Of a DNA stretch of 64,000 nt, positions 7,299-15,516 are shown piece by piece. The stretch is from DATFVA01 sp963774455 (GTDB lineage: Bacteria > Bacteroidota > Ignavibacteria > Ignavibacteriales > Ignavibacteriaceae): contig CAVZFD010000005.1 in assembly GCA_963774455.1 (NCBI GenBank), forward strand, positions 1,240,001 through 1,304,000, given 5' to 3'. Numbering within the stretch: position 1 is the stretch's first letter; the number at the start of each line of letters is the position of its first letter. Position numbers and translations under genes: made by a program. A model generated the notes under the pieces. That model was given only the letters and a program-made list of their open reading frames with translations. It was not told where the DNA came from and searched no databases.

Positions 7299-9332
7299 AT
7301 GGAAGGAATAAAAACCCAATTGAACACAGGAATGAGCGTCTCCGGATTTATGAGTCTTCTTCTCATAATGATTTTTTCGGCATCGGCAGCTGCACAGTAC
7401 ACTCAAGATGACAGAGCCCTTGCAGCGACTACCTTCACACGGAATTTCGACAAGGTTACCATTAAGAGATATCTTAACTCGGAGGATGACAGGGAAATAA
7501 TAGCCGGATTGCTAAGCATCAGTCTCTCTGAGGATACTAATTTTGTATCTACTGTCATTAAACTTCCGGCTGACAAGTTTGCACGTGAAATCTGTTTCGC
7601 ATTGGGACAAACGGGATCATGCATTAGCTCCATTAAATTCCTCTCCCGGCTCTTTTACAGCGATAGCACAGATCCGCTTACAAGGTATTATTCACTTTTA
7701 GCATTAGGTAAAATTGCTGACTCATCTTTTGCTCATCATCTTGTTGAGGAATACAATTCAGCCGATACTAAGGTCCGGTTTAACGGAATCTCAATGGCTT
7801 TGTATTATTTGTCTTACAACGAAAAAATCCCGGCAGATTCGGTAAGACCAGTACTCGAAAATGAATTATACTCATCTTCATCTCGTCAGTTTGAAGCAGC
7901 ATTTTGTCTCTACCGGATAGGACCGTCGGAAAGTGAGAAAGAATTGCTGGTGAAGATACTGGATAAAATATTAAATGGAAAAGAAATTAATACAGTGACT
8001 ATCAAACCTGTCCCCTACCTGTTGGGTTGTCTTCATAAGCTTCAATTTTTCCCGGATGATTTTCAGTTATTAAAAAGTTTAAGATCATTAAGCGACTTTC
8101 AATCAGTTGTTGAAGGGGTGAAGGCATCCGTTTACTATAATTTTAAAACCAGGGAGGAACTGGACTACTACCTTGGTTATCTCAATGATGATAACAAAAA
8201 TATCTCCCGGGAAGCTGCTGCTGCTCTCAGGGATCTTAGCCTGCCAGGTGAACTTCAGGAGTATCTGTACCTTAAGATGGGTGAAATGCTGCACCAGGAT
8301 ACGCTGAAGGAGAAGTATACTGATGGGGAATTATTCATTAGTTACCTAAGTCTTTTCCCGGAGAATTTTAATGATGTATTCGTGAAGTTTTTCAATGATA
8401 ATATTTCATCGAAATACCGTTATAAGGTGTGCGGACTGTATCCTTCATCCCCGCAGGCATTGAGCATTTTAAGTGAAAATTACAGTACTGCGACCCTGAA
8501 TGATAAGCTTACGATAATTGAATCAATATCAAATTTTAATCAGGTCAATCCTGATGCCGGTAGGACTCTCCTTGCAGCACTGAAATCAGGAAATCCTCCG
8601 CTAATATCAACAGCTGCAGATGGTATCGATTCATCGTTTATAAATGAGTACAGGGAAAACCTTATTGACATTATTACCAATGAAACAAGAAATCATCTAG
8701 ATGATTCGGATTTTATTGAGGCATTGATGTCGCTCGAAAATCTTGCAGGAAAGATCTCGGAAGAATTAAAATCCAGGATCATCAGCCTGCTGTCATCCTC
8801 CGGCCTTTATGCTGTTAAAAAATTTACAGCCGGATTAAAAGGTGAATCCATTCTTTCATTCTCGAATGACATAGATGATTTTGACCGGTACTGGGAGGAG
8901 GCTTTTAAATACAGGCAGGCCGAGATAGTAACCGAGGAGGGTTCATTTACGATTTCATTTCTGTCAGAGTATGCACCAGTTACCGCCGGAAGCTTCTGTT
9001 ATCTGGCAGAAAAGAATTTCTTTAACGGCATCCCCTTCCACCGGGTCGTACCCGGGTTTGTAATGCAAGGAGGAGATCCTACCGGCACGGGATGGAGCGG
9101 TCCCGGTTATGAGATCGTTTCTGAATTTTCTCCACTTGAATACAACAAGGGTATAGTAGGAATGGCAAGTGCCGGCAAAGATACAGAAGGATCACAATGG
9201 TTTGTTACTACCGGAAGCTACCCTCACCTGAATGGCAGGTATACCATTTTTGCAGAAGTACTGAACGGATTTGATACGGTAGAAAAGATTACGCAGGACA
9301 CGAAGATAGAACGTGTAAACCTTATACGTTAA
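7299..9332 (+). CDS. HEAT-repeat protein fused to a cyclophilin-type peptidyl-prolyl isomerase
   Basis: 677 aa. The N-terminus MEGIKTQLNT... contains a signal peptide ending AAAQY; Met12 is a possible alternative start. Residues about 40-520 are alpha-helical repeats of HEAT type (for example YYSLLALGKIADSS, REAAAALRDLSLPGE). Residues about 540-677 are a cyclophilin: VTAGSFCYLA, FHRVVPGFVMQGGDP with the catalytic-type Arg, SQWFVT, and YTIFAEVLNGFDTV. It should catalyse prolyl cis-trans isomerisation in the periplasm or outer face, with the HEAT solenoid binding client proteins. The fusion is larger than ordinary PpiA proteins. It lies beside T9SS genes, whose large beta-rich clients could need such a chaperone; that link is inference. 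Confidence 0.85.
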   Translation: MEGIKTQLNTGMSVSGFMSLLLIMIFSASAAAQYTQDDRALAATTFTRNFDKVTIKRYLNSEDDREIIAGLLSISLSEDTNFVSTVIKLPADKFAREICFALGQTGSCISSIKFLSRLFYSDSTDPLTRYYSLLALGKIADSSFAHHLVEEYNSADTKVRFNGISMALYYLSYNEKIPADSVRPVLENELYSSSSRQFEAAFCLYRIGPSESEKELLVKILDKILNGKEINTVTIKPVPYLLGCLHKLQFFPDDFQLLKSLRSLSDFQSVVEGVKASVYYNFKTREELDYYLGYLNDDNKNISREAAAALRDLSLPGELQEYLYLKMGEMLHQDTLKEKYTDGELFISYLSLFPENFNDVFVKFFNDNISSKYRYKVCGLYPSSPQALSILSENYSTATLNDKLTIIESISNFNQVNPDAGRTLLAALKSGNPPLISTAADGIDSSFINEYRENLIDIITNETRNHLDDSDFIEALMSLENLAGKISEELKSRIISLLSSSGLYAVKKFTAGLKGESILSFSNDIDDFDRYWEEAFKYRQAEIVTEEGSFTISFLSEYAPVTAGSFCYLAEKNFFNGIPFHRVVPGFVMQGGDPTGTGWSGPGYEIVSEFSPLEYNKGIVGMASAGKDTEGSQWFVTTGSYPHLNGRYTIFAEVLNGFDTVEKITQDTKIERVNLIR

Positions 9333-9358
9333 ATTAATTCCTCCCGAATCCTGAAACT

Positions 9359-10240
9359 CTAACCGTTGGTCAAAGCCTCATCATATTTTGCCAGGTGAGA
9401 CGGATCGATCCTCTTCAATTTCTCAAAAATCGTTTTATCAGGATAGGTCTTTAACCTGTCAATAATCTCACCATACTTTGCATCAAAAAATACTTTAACA
9501 AAAACTCCGGTAAGGTCGACTTTCTTTTTGAGATCCGAGAGAGCCTCAACCAGTTTAACCATATATTTCTGTCCCTGAGCTTTATCCTTTTCATAGTAAT
9601 CCAGTCCGTAATAATACTCATAAATAGCCTCCCTGAACGGACGGTACTTTTCATTTAACAGATCTTCAATGAGGCCCCTGCGGCTGTATGAACTGCTGGT
9701 TCTTTCCCACCCTGTCTTAAAATTGCTGTTAGCTCCAAGGTTTACGATATCATACGCGCTGGTAAAGTTAGGTGTTCCACCAAGCTCATCCCAGCTATCG
9801 GCATCAAAACCAAGTATGATATAGGCATAATAATTAAGAAGGCTTGTAACGGATTCAAAAACCGACTGACGGCTGTACAGAGGCTGTCCCTTCACATATT
9901 CAAAGCTCCAGGTATTATCATTTATACTTAGCATCAAAGATTTTTTATCCGATTTGATAATTTCTCTCTGACTTGTAACAACGATCTGTGCCTGGTAATG
10001 AGTCTCATCTGATGCTGAAGTAACAAAAATACTTAACGCACAGTTAATCTTTGGGAATTCCCAGTTCTGATCGGTGAACCGTGTCTGGTTCATGAAAGTT
10101 TCTATAGAAGAAGCAAAGTCACTTAGGAGTTCTCTGCTTTCCTGAGGTAAACTTTCAGTGTTTACTGTAACATCGCAGTTCAATTCCTGGGAAAAAAGGA
10201 AGGAGGTAAAACCAAACAGCAGAATCAGTATTTTTTTCAT
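9359..10240 (-). CDS. porD: T9SS component PorD (DUF4835 family)
   Basis: 293 aa. The signal peptide (KKILILLFGFTSFLFSQ) is followed at once by ELNCDVTVNTESL and a sequence pattern (SSIETFMNQTRFT, INCALSIFVT, YYAYIILGFDADSW) characteristic of the DUF4835/PorD family, whose members run about 290-300 aa. PorD is a periplasmic/outer-membrane-associated protein in the type IX secretion set of Bacteroidota; its exact biochemical role is not well defined. A divergent PorV/PorQ-like gene starts 95 bp away and several T9SS-tailed proteins lie in the window, consistent with an active pathway. Confidence 0.8.
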   Translation of the reverse strand: MKKILILLFGFTSFLFSQELNCDVTVNTESLPQESRELLSDFASSIETFMNQTRFTDQNWEFPKINCALSIFVTSASDETHYQAQIVVTSQREIIKSDKKSLMLSINDNTWSFEYVKGQPLYSRQSVFESVTSLLNYYAYIILGFDADSWDELGGTPNFTSAYDIVNLGANSNFKTGWERTSSSYSRRGLIEDLLNEKYRPFREAIYEYYYGLDYYEKDKAQGQKYMVKLVEALSDLKKKVDLTGVFVKVFFDAKYGEIIDRLKTYPDKTIFEKLKRIDPSHLAKYDEALTNG

Positions 10241-10335
10241 TTTACGCCGTTTTTCTTAAATAAATGTTGATTTAATATATAAAAATCGATATTATCAAAC
10301 AATAAAAGTTATATTTTAAGGGAAACTCCGGGGAG

Positions 10336-11193
10336 ATGCCTAAATTATTACTAATCTTTTTATTTATAGTTCCCTTAGGTTCTATCGTTTACCCCCAATA
10401 CAATCCCGGGGCAAAACAGGTTGCGCTTGCAAATTCTGATGCAGGTCAGGCAAATGACGTTTTCTCTTTATTTAATAACCCGGCAGGATTATCTCAGATG
10501 AACTGGAGAGAAATCGGGCTGTATTACTCTCCCGCTCCATTTGGGTTCTCTGAGCTTGCAAACGCATTTATTGCATATCATGAGCCCCTATCCTTTGGTT
10601 CTGCGGCTGCAGGTGCAATGACTTACGGATTTGAACTTTACAGGGAGACAAGAATTGCCGCAGGGTTTTCCTATAATTATCTAAATAGATTTTTCGCCGG
10701 AGTTTCGTTGAATTATCATACTGTTTCGATAAAAAACTACGGTAATGCGGACTGTTTTTACATAGATATGGGAGGACTACTCTACCTTACAGGTCATCTC
10801 CGGTGGGGGTTTAGTATTCACAATATCAATCACGCATCATACGGCGGTTACGAAGACCAGATACCGGTAATTCTAAACTCAGGTGCAAGCTTTGATATTA
10901 CAGATGAATTTACTCTTAACGCAGCTTTAGAAAAGGATATCCGCTATAACGCCAGCCTGTTGATGGGTATCGATTACGACCTGATAAAATATTTTTCATT
11001 AAGGACAGGGTTTTCCAATGAACCTTCAAGGTTCACAGCAGGCATAGGAATTCACTACCAATTCATTAATCTCGATTATGCAATTTTTACACACACTGAT
11101 CTTGGACTAACCCACCAGGCAGGATTAGTTATCAGCTTTGGCCCAAACGGCGCACGTAAACAAATGATTAGGGAATTTCTCGGGATAAAATAA
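10336..11193 (+). CDS. PorV/PorQ-like outer-membrane beta-barrel protein
   Basis: 285 aa. The signal peptide ends near YPQYNPG. The early segment VALANSDAGQANDVFSLFNNPAGLSQM is the diagnostic N-terminal motif of the PorV/PorQ/UPF0164 family, followed by alternating amphipathic strands and a terminal barrel-like segment. Family members shuttle or anchor T9SS substrates at the outer membrane. At 285 aa it is shorter than typical PorV (about 380-400) and closer to PorQ-like proteins, so I do not give a symbol. It lies 5 nt before the next gene, so the two are probably co-transcribed. Confidence 0.75.
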   Translation: MPKLLLIFLFIVPLGSIVYPQYNPGAKQVALANSDAGQANDVFSLFNNPAGLSQMNWREIGLYYSPAPFGFSELANAFIAYHEPLSFGSAAAGAMTYGFELYRETRIAAGFSYNYLNRFFAGVSLNYHTVSIKNYGNADCFYIDMGGLLYLTGHLRWGFSIHNINHASYGGYEDQIPVILNSGASFDITDEFTLNAALEKDIRYNASLLMGIDYDLIKYFSLRTGFSNEPSRFTAGIGIHYQFINLDYAIFTHTDLGLTHQAGLVISFGPNGARKQMIREFLGIK

Positions 11194-11198
11194 TCAGG

Positions 11199-13178
11199 AT
11201 GATTAATAAGCTTACTCTCATTCTTGTGCTTCTGTATCTGAATTGTCCGGCTCAAAGCGACTCAATACTGATCAACATCAACCAGGCAGTTGAAGACCTC
11301 ATCGAAGAACCCGAAGAGGAAACCGATGACTCAGATTTTTATGAGTTGATAGAGTTTTATATAGAACACCCTGTGAACATCAATACGGCAGGCATTAAAG
11401 AACTGGATAAACTTCCCTACCTTGATATGGCCGCGGTACAGTTGATAATTTCACACAGGGCTTATTTCGGAAATTACTTCTCCGCAAATGAATTGTATTC
11501 TGTTAAAGGTCTGCCTGAAGAACTTGTAACAAAGATCCTTCCATTTTTATCAACGGGTAAGCCGAAACCCCCGGATAAACAATCAGTTGAGCCAAAGTTT
11601 GTTTCTGTCAACGTGAGAACCAGGATAATAAAAGACCTCCGGGAAAGGCAAGGCTTCAAAGATCATAAGTTTGAGGGTTCGTCTTTACACATTTACAACA
11701 GATTTAATATAGAATATAATAGTTTCCTTCAAACAGGAATCCTGACTGAGAAAGATGCAGGAGAGAAATCATATTATGACTTCCTTTCAGGATATTTAAA
11801 CCTGTCTAACAGGTACGGTTTTAAGAATATAATAATTGGAGATTACCATGTACGTTTCGGCCAGGGGTTGGCTTTATGGAACTCCTATGGATTTTCAAAG
11901 GGAACGGATGCTGTTTTTTCAATTAAGAAATCGGCAGGTACAATAAAACCATCAACCAGTTCATCCGAAAATAATTTCTTTAGGGGTGCTGCATTTAATT
12001 ATGAATGGGAGCACGCTGGTATTACAGGATTCTATTCAAGAAGCAGTTTAGATGCATTAATAGATTCCACAGAAGGAATAACATCACTTTCTATCGATGG
12101 ATTACACAGAACCCCAAGCGAATTATTAAAAAGGGATTCAGTTACAGAAAGAGCGGCGGGTTTGGTTCTTGATTACTCTTTTTCTTCTCATCTTTCAGCA
12201 GGTCTACTTTATTACAATGTTGTCTTCGACCATCCATTTATACCATCAAATATTTTTGATATAAAAGGAGATAACTTTAATTATTATTCAGCTTACATAG
12301 ATCTATATCTTTATAATTTTAATATATATGGAGAATTCTCATACAACGGTATAACAGACCCTGCTTACATAACCGGTTTCAAGCTTTCACCCACACCCGA
12401 ATTCTGTTATTCAATGCTTTTACGTAATTATCCACCAGATTATATTTCTATACATGGAAGCGGTTTCGGTGAAAGGTCGGGAGCACGCGGCAACGAATCA
12501 GGCATTTATAATGGAATCCGGTGGAGAACTAAAATTGGCACCTTTAACTTTTATTATGATCAATTTAAATTCCCCTATTCTACATTTACTAACCCGCTCC
12601 CTTCCGAAGGTAATGACTTTATGCTCCGTTTCACTACCAGGTTGTTCCATAAATTCGAAGCGGGAATTCAGATTAGAGTCGGGAATAAGGAAACAGTTAC
12701 ATTGATGGACAGCGAAGAAAAGATGGCAAAAAGAATTAAACAATCACTCCGTCTTGAATATTCATACGCTCTTTCTTCAAGATTAAAATTAAAGACGAGA
12801 TTTGAATACGTATCAGTTTTACTAAAAGATTCTCATTTACAGGAGGAGGGTTACCTGTTTTATGAAGACATCAGATTTATGCCGATAAACGGATTTTTAC
12901 TTTACGGCAGGATAATATTTTTCAGGTCTGCTTCATTTAACTCGGCCGTTTACGAATATGAAAATGATCTTACAGGTATGCTGAGCAGCAGAGGTCTTTA
13001 CGGAGAAGGTGCGAGGTTTTATGCTGTCGTCAGGTACAATCCATTAAGCAAGGTGTCATTGTCATTGAAGTATTCGGAAACTTTTAAGCCAAAAGAAACA
13101 TCGACAGGATCAGGATATCAGCAGATTGAAGGAAGTATAGACAACAGGATTGCTTTACAGGCAGATATTAATTTTTAA
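11199..13178 (+). CDS. Helix-hairpin-helix protein with predicted outer-membrane barrel
   Basis: 659 aa. A signal peptide (LTLILVLLYLNCPAQS) is followed by an acidic linker and a ComEA-like helix-hairpin-helix at about 55-105, with VNINTAGIKELDKLP and a second hairpin-like element YSVKGLP. From about 140 onward the sequence alternates aromatic/amphipathic strands (for example RYGFKNIIIGDYHVRFGQGL, FNIYGEFSYNG) typical of an outer-membrane barrel, ending LQADINF with terminal Phe. HHH modules normally bind DNA non-specifically; here the module would face the periplasm. Function is unknown. It shares an operon with the PorV-like gene, and its last 11 bp overlap the convergent cyclase gene. Confidence 0.75.
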   Translation: MINKLTLILVLLYLNCPAQSDSILININQAVEDLIEEPEEETDDSDFYELIEFYIEHPVNINTAGIKELDKLPYLDMAAVQLIISHRAYFGNYFSANELYSVKGLPEELVTKILPFLSTGKPKPPDKQSVEPKFVSVNVRTRIIKDLRERQGFKDHKFEGSSLHIYNRFNIEYNSFLQTGILTEKDAGEKSYYDFLSGYLNLSNRYGFKNIIIGDYHVRFGQGLALWNSYGFSKGTDAVFSIKKSAGTIKPSTSSSENNFFRGAAFNYEWEHAGITGFYSRSSLDALIDSTEGITSLSIDGLHRTPSELLKRDSVTERAAGLVLDYSFSSHLSAGLLYYNVVFDHPFIPSNIFDIKGDNFNYYSAYIDLYLYNFNIYGEFSYNGITDPAYITGFKLSPTPEFCYSMLLRNYPPDYISIHGSGFGERSGARGNESGIYNGIRWRTKIGTFNFYYDQFKFPYSTFTNPLPSEGNDFMLRFTTRLFHKFEAGIQIRVGNKETVTLMDSEEKMAKRIKQSLRLEYSYALSSRLKLKTRFEYVSVLLKDSHLQEEGYLFYEDIRFMPINGFLLYGRIIFFRSASFNSAVYEYENDLTGMLSSRGLYGEGARFYAVVRYNPLSKVSLSLKYSETFKPKETSTGSGYQQIEGSIDNRIALQADINF

Positions 13179-14229
13179 CCTCACCAACACCATCAACAAA
13201 AAACATATCTACTTCCCCTTTCCCTTTTGCATTCAATTTGCCCCTGTATATACATTCAAACTTATCTTTAATCAAATTATATGTCTCACCGGAAATATTT
13301 ATTTTCTGCGGTTCACAGCCGCTTGTCATCCTGCTTGCTATATTAACAGTATCTCCCCAGACATCAAAGGTAAACTTCCTCATGCCTACAATCCCTGCCA
13401 CGACAGGACCTGTATGAATTCCTATTTTCATCTCAAGCTTAATTTCCTTATTCTCGTTACGTCTGACTATATAATCTCTCATCTCAATTGCAGCCAGAAG
13501 AATTCTTTCTGCATGATTTTCCATCTTTTGAGGAACCCCTGCAGCGATCATGTAAGAATCACCGATTGTCTTCATTTTCTCGAGATTATACTTTTGTACA
13601 ATCCCGTCGAAATTCTCAAAAACTTCATTCAATTCTTGTAACAGGAGATTCGGTTCCATTCTTGAGGTAAGCAGGTCAAATCCTAAAAATTCAGTGAAAA
13701 GGATCGAAACTTCCTCATAAAATCTTGGATTCACAGTCCCCTTTGATTTAATTTCCTGTACTATTTCCGCCGGGAGAATATTCTTCAACAAGCCATCGGT
13801 TCTTTTCTTCTCTTCCTCAAGCTGTTTTGTCTTAACCTGCAGTTCTTCTTCTATTTTGTATTTATAAAGAGCCATCTCGATCGCAGAATGCAGCGATTTA
13901 TCGTCGTAGGGTTTAAGGATGTAGCCGTAAGAGTTGGCCGTTTTTGCTTTCTCCAGTGTAGCCTTATCAGTTAGGGCGGTCAGAAACACAACGGGAATAG
14001 AATACTTTTCAGATATGACAGTAGCTGCATCGATCCCTGTCATATCTCCATCAAGCATTATATCCATCATAATCATATCAGGAATAGAGTGTTCGAGAAG
14101 TTTAAATATCTCTTTGCCCGAAGATGCAATTCCAATTATACCATAACCCAGCCTGCTAAGGGTATTGGAAATATCAAGCGCTATTATCTTTTCATCCTCT
14201 GCTATCAGAATCTTAGTTTTTTCTGACAT
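13168..14229 (-). CDS. Response regulator with class III nucleotidyl cyclase output (paralogue B)
   Basis: 353 aa. Receiver at 1-120 with E11-D12, phospho-acceptor D56, T84 and K106. A coiled-coil linker at about 125-150 leads to a class III adenylate/guanylate cyclase domain at about 165-345. The adenine-type lysine K220 and second metal Asp D224 (MKTIGDSYM) are present, as are D289 (FDVWGD), N296 and R300 (VNIASR). The first metal Asp is replaced by E180 (ILFTEFLGF). It is encoded 3 nt after paralogue A, whose defects are complementary, so it probably supplies the transition-state Asn/Arg in a heterodimer. The product would be cAMP if active, judging by Lys/Asp specificity residues. Confidence 0.9.
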   Translation of the reverse strand: MSEKTKILIAEDEKIIALDISNTLSRLGYGIIGIASSGKEIFKLLEHSIPDMIMMDIMLDGDMTGIDAATVISEKYSIPVVFLTALTDKATLEKAKTANSYGYILKPYDDKSLHSAIEMALYKYKIEEELQVKTKQLEEEKKRTDGLLKNILPAEIVQEIKSKGTVNPRFYEEVSILFTEFLGFDLLTSRMEPNLLLQELNEVFENFDGIVQKYNLEKMKTIGDSYMIAAGVPQKMENHAERILLAAIEMRDYIVRRNENKEIKLEMKIGIHTGPVVAGIVGMRKFTFDVWGDTVNIASRMTSGCEPQKINISGETYNLIKDKFECIYRGKLNAKGKGEVDMFFVDGVGEVKN

Positions 14230-14232
14230 TGT

Positions 14233-15288
14233 TCAGGAATATACCTTAGACTTACTTACGAAGTAAGAAGTTAAATTGTTAACACCCAAATTAATGTCCC
14301 TGCTGTCTTCAAAAACATAACCATTACTCAGAAACTGCTTTACGGGTACAGATATATTGACTTTACCGGGTTTACCAGATCTTTCCAGGTACCTCGCTAT
14401 AGTTACACTTTCTCCCCACACATCGTAAGTATATTTAAGTTTTCCTACTATCCCTGCGATTACCTCCCCCGAGTGAATACCTACTCTCATGTTCCATTTG
14501 TTAGCTGAATATTTATTCCTGTTTGAAAGATAGTCCAGCATTTCAAAGGAACAGACTACAGCTTTCTCAGCATGATCCTCTCTTTCCCTGGGAAGGCCGC
14601 TTACAATCATATACGAATCTCCGATGGTCTTTAGTTTTTCAAGCTGATATTTCTCGATGATCATATCAAAATTCATAAACACTTCATTTAGTTCGGTAAC
14701 AAGCTCACCGGGACTCATTTCGCCGGCAATAGATGTAAAGTTCTCAAAATCCGTAAAAATAATAGTTGCATTTTTGTAGAGACGAGGATTAACGTTCCCG
14801 TTACGTTTAAATTCGTCTACTATCTCCGAAGGTAAAATATCCCGCAGAAGTTTATCCGACTTAATCCTTTCATCTTCCAGTTCCCTCGTTCTTTCACGCA
14901 GTCTACGGCCTATTTCAAACTTATACAGACCCATTTCAATGGAAGTTCTCAGTATATCCTCATCAAAGGGTTTCACTATATATCCTGAGGGTTCTGTGTA
15001 TTTGGCTTCCTGGAGGGTATTGTTGTTGGCAAGTGCAGTCAGATATATTACAGGAACATCCCCATTTTTATTTATTTCCCTTGAAACATCAATCCCTGAA
15101 AGTTCTCCTTCAAGGTTTATATCCATAAGGATAAGGTCAGGCCTGGTAAGAGGATACTGCTCAAGGAGCTTTTCACCTGATCGGACGGACCCGACCACCT
15201 CGTAACCAAGCTTTATCAGAGTTTTTTCTATATCCTTTGCAATGATATTTTCATCTTCTGCTATCAGAATCTTCGGACTACGGCTCAT
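14233..15288 (-). CDS. Response regulator with class III nucleotidyl cyclase output (paralogue A)
   Basis: 351 aa with the same architecture and almost the same numbering as its neighbour: receiver with E11-D12, D56, T84, K106, a helical linker, and a class III cyclase domain. Both metal aspartates (D180 in IIFTDFENF, D224 in KTIGDSYM) and the specificity pair K220/D289 are present. The transition-state positions are lost: N is T296 and R is Y300 (WGESVTIARY), although an Arg sits one place earlier. It could not form an active homodimer by the usual mechanism but could donate the metal-binding half of a site. First gene of the pair; it starts 228 bp from a divergent hybrid kinase that may phosphorylate it. 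Confidence 0.9.
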   Translation of the reverse strand: MSRSPKILIAEDENIIAKDIEKTLIKLGYEVVGSVRSGEKLLEQYPLTRPDLILMDINLEGELSGIDVSREINKNGDVPVIYLTALANNNTLQEAKYTEPSGYIVKPFDEDILRTSIEMGLYKFEIGRRLRERTRELEDERIKSDKLLRDILPSEIVDEFKRNGNVNPRLYKNATIIFTDFENFTSIAGEMSPGELVTELNEVFMNFDMIIEKYQLEKLKTIGDSYMIVSGLPREREDHAEKAVVCSFEMLDYLSNRNKYSANKWNMRVGIHSGEVIAGIVGKLKYTYDVWGESVTIARYLERSGKPGKVNISVPVKQFLSNGYVFEDSRDINLGVNNLTSYFVSKSKVYS

Positions 15289-15516
15289 TTACTTTAGACT
15301 GGGAATGTATATAAAATGTAATTAAATCTAATCAAATTTCTGAAAATTGACAATAGACTACTCTTCTGGCCTCTTTCGAAATTCAGTAAAGTAAATAATC
15401 TTCCTGAAAACTTGTATTATAAGAGTTAATTCTTATCTTTCAAATAATAATGTTCTTTTTTATCTTTACACCTTAGATTATTAGCCCAGGGAACATAAAC
15501 AAACACGCTTACATTA
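15289..15516 (-). other. Divergent intergenic region between cyclase pair and hybrid kinase
   Basis: AT-rich 228-bp spacer that must hold the promoters for both directions. I see no clear consensus promoter, operator or RNA structure in it, and no open frame with coding character. Confidence 0.5.

Noticed and set aside
13150..13641. Plus-strand 163-codon frame
   Set aside because: Antisense to cyclase paralogue B, whose motifs are clear.
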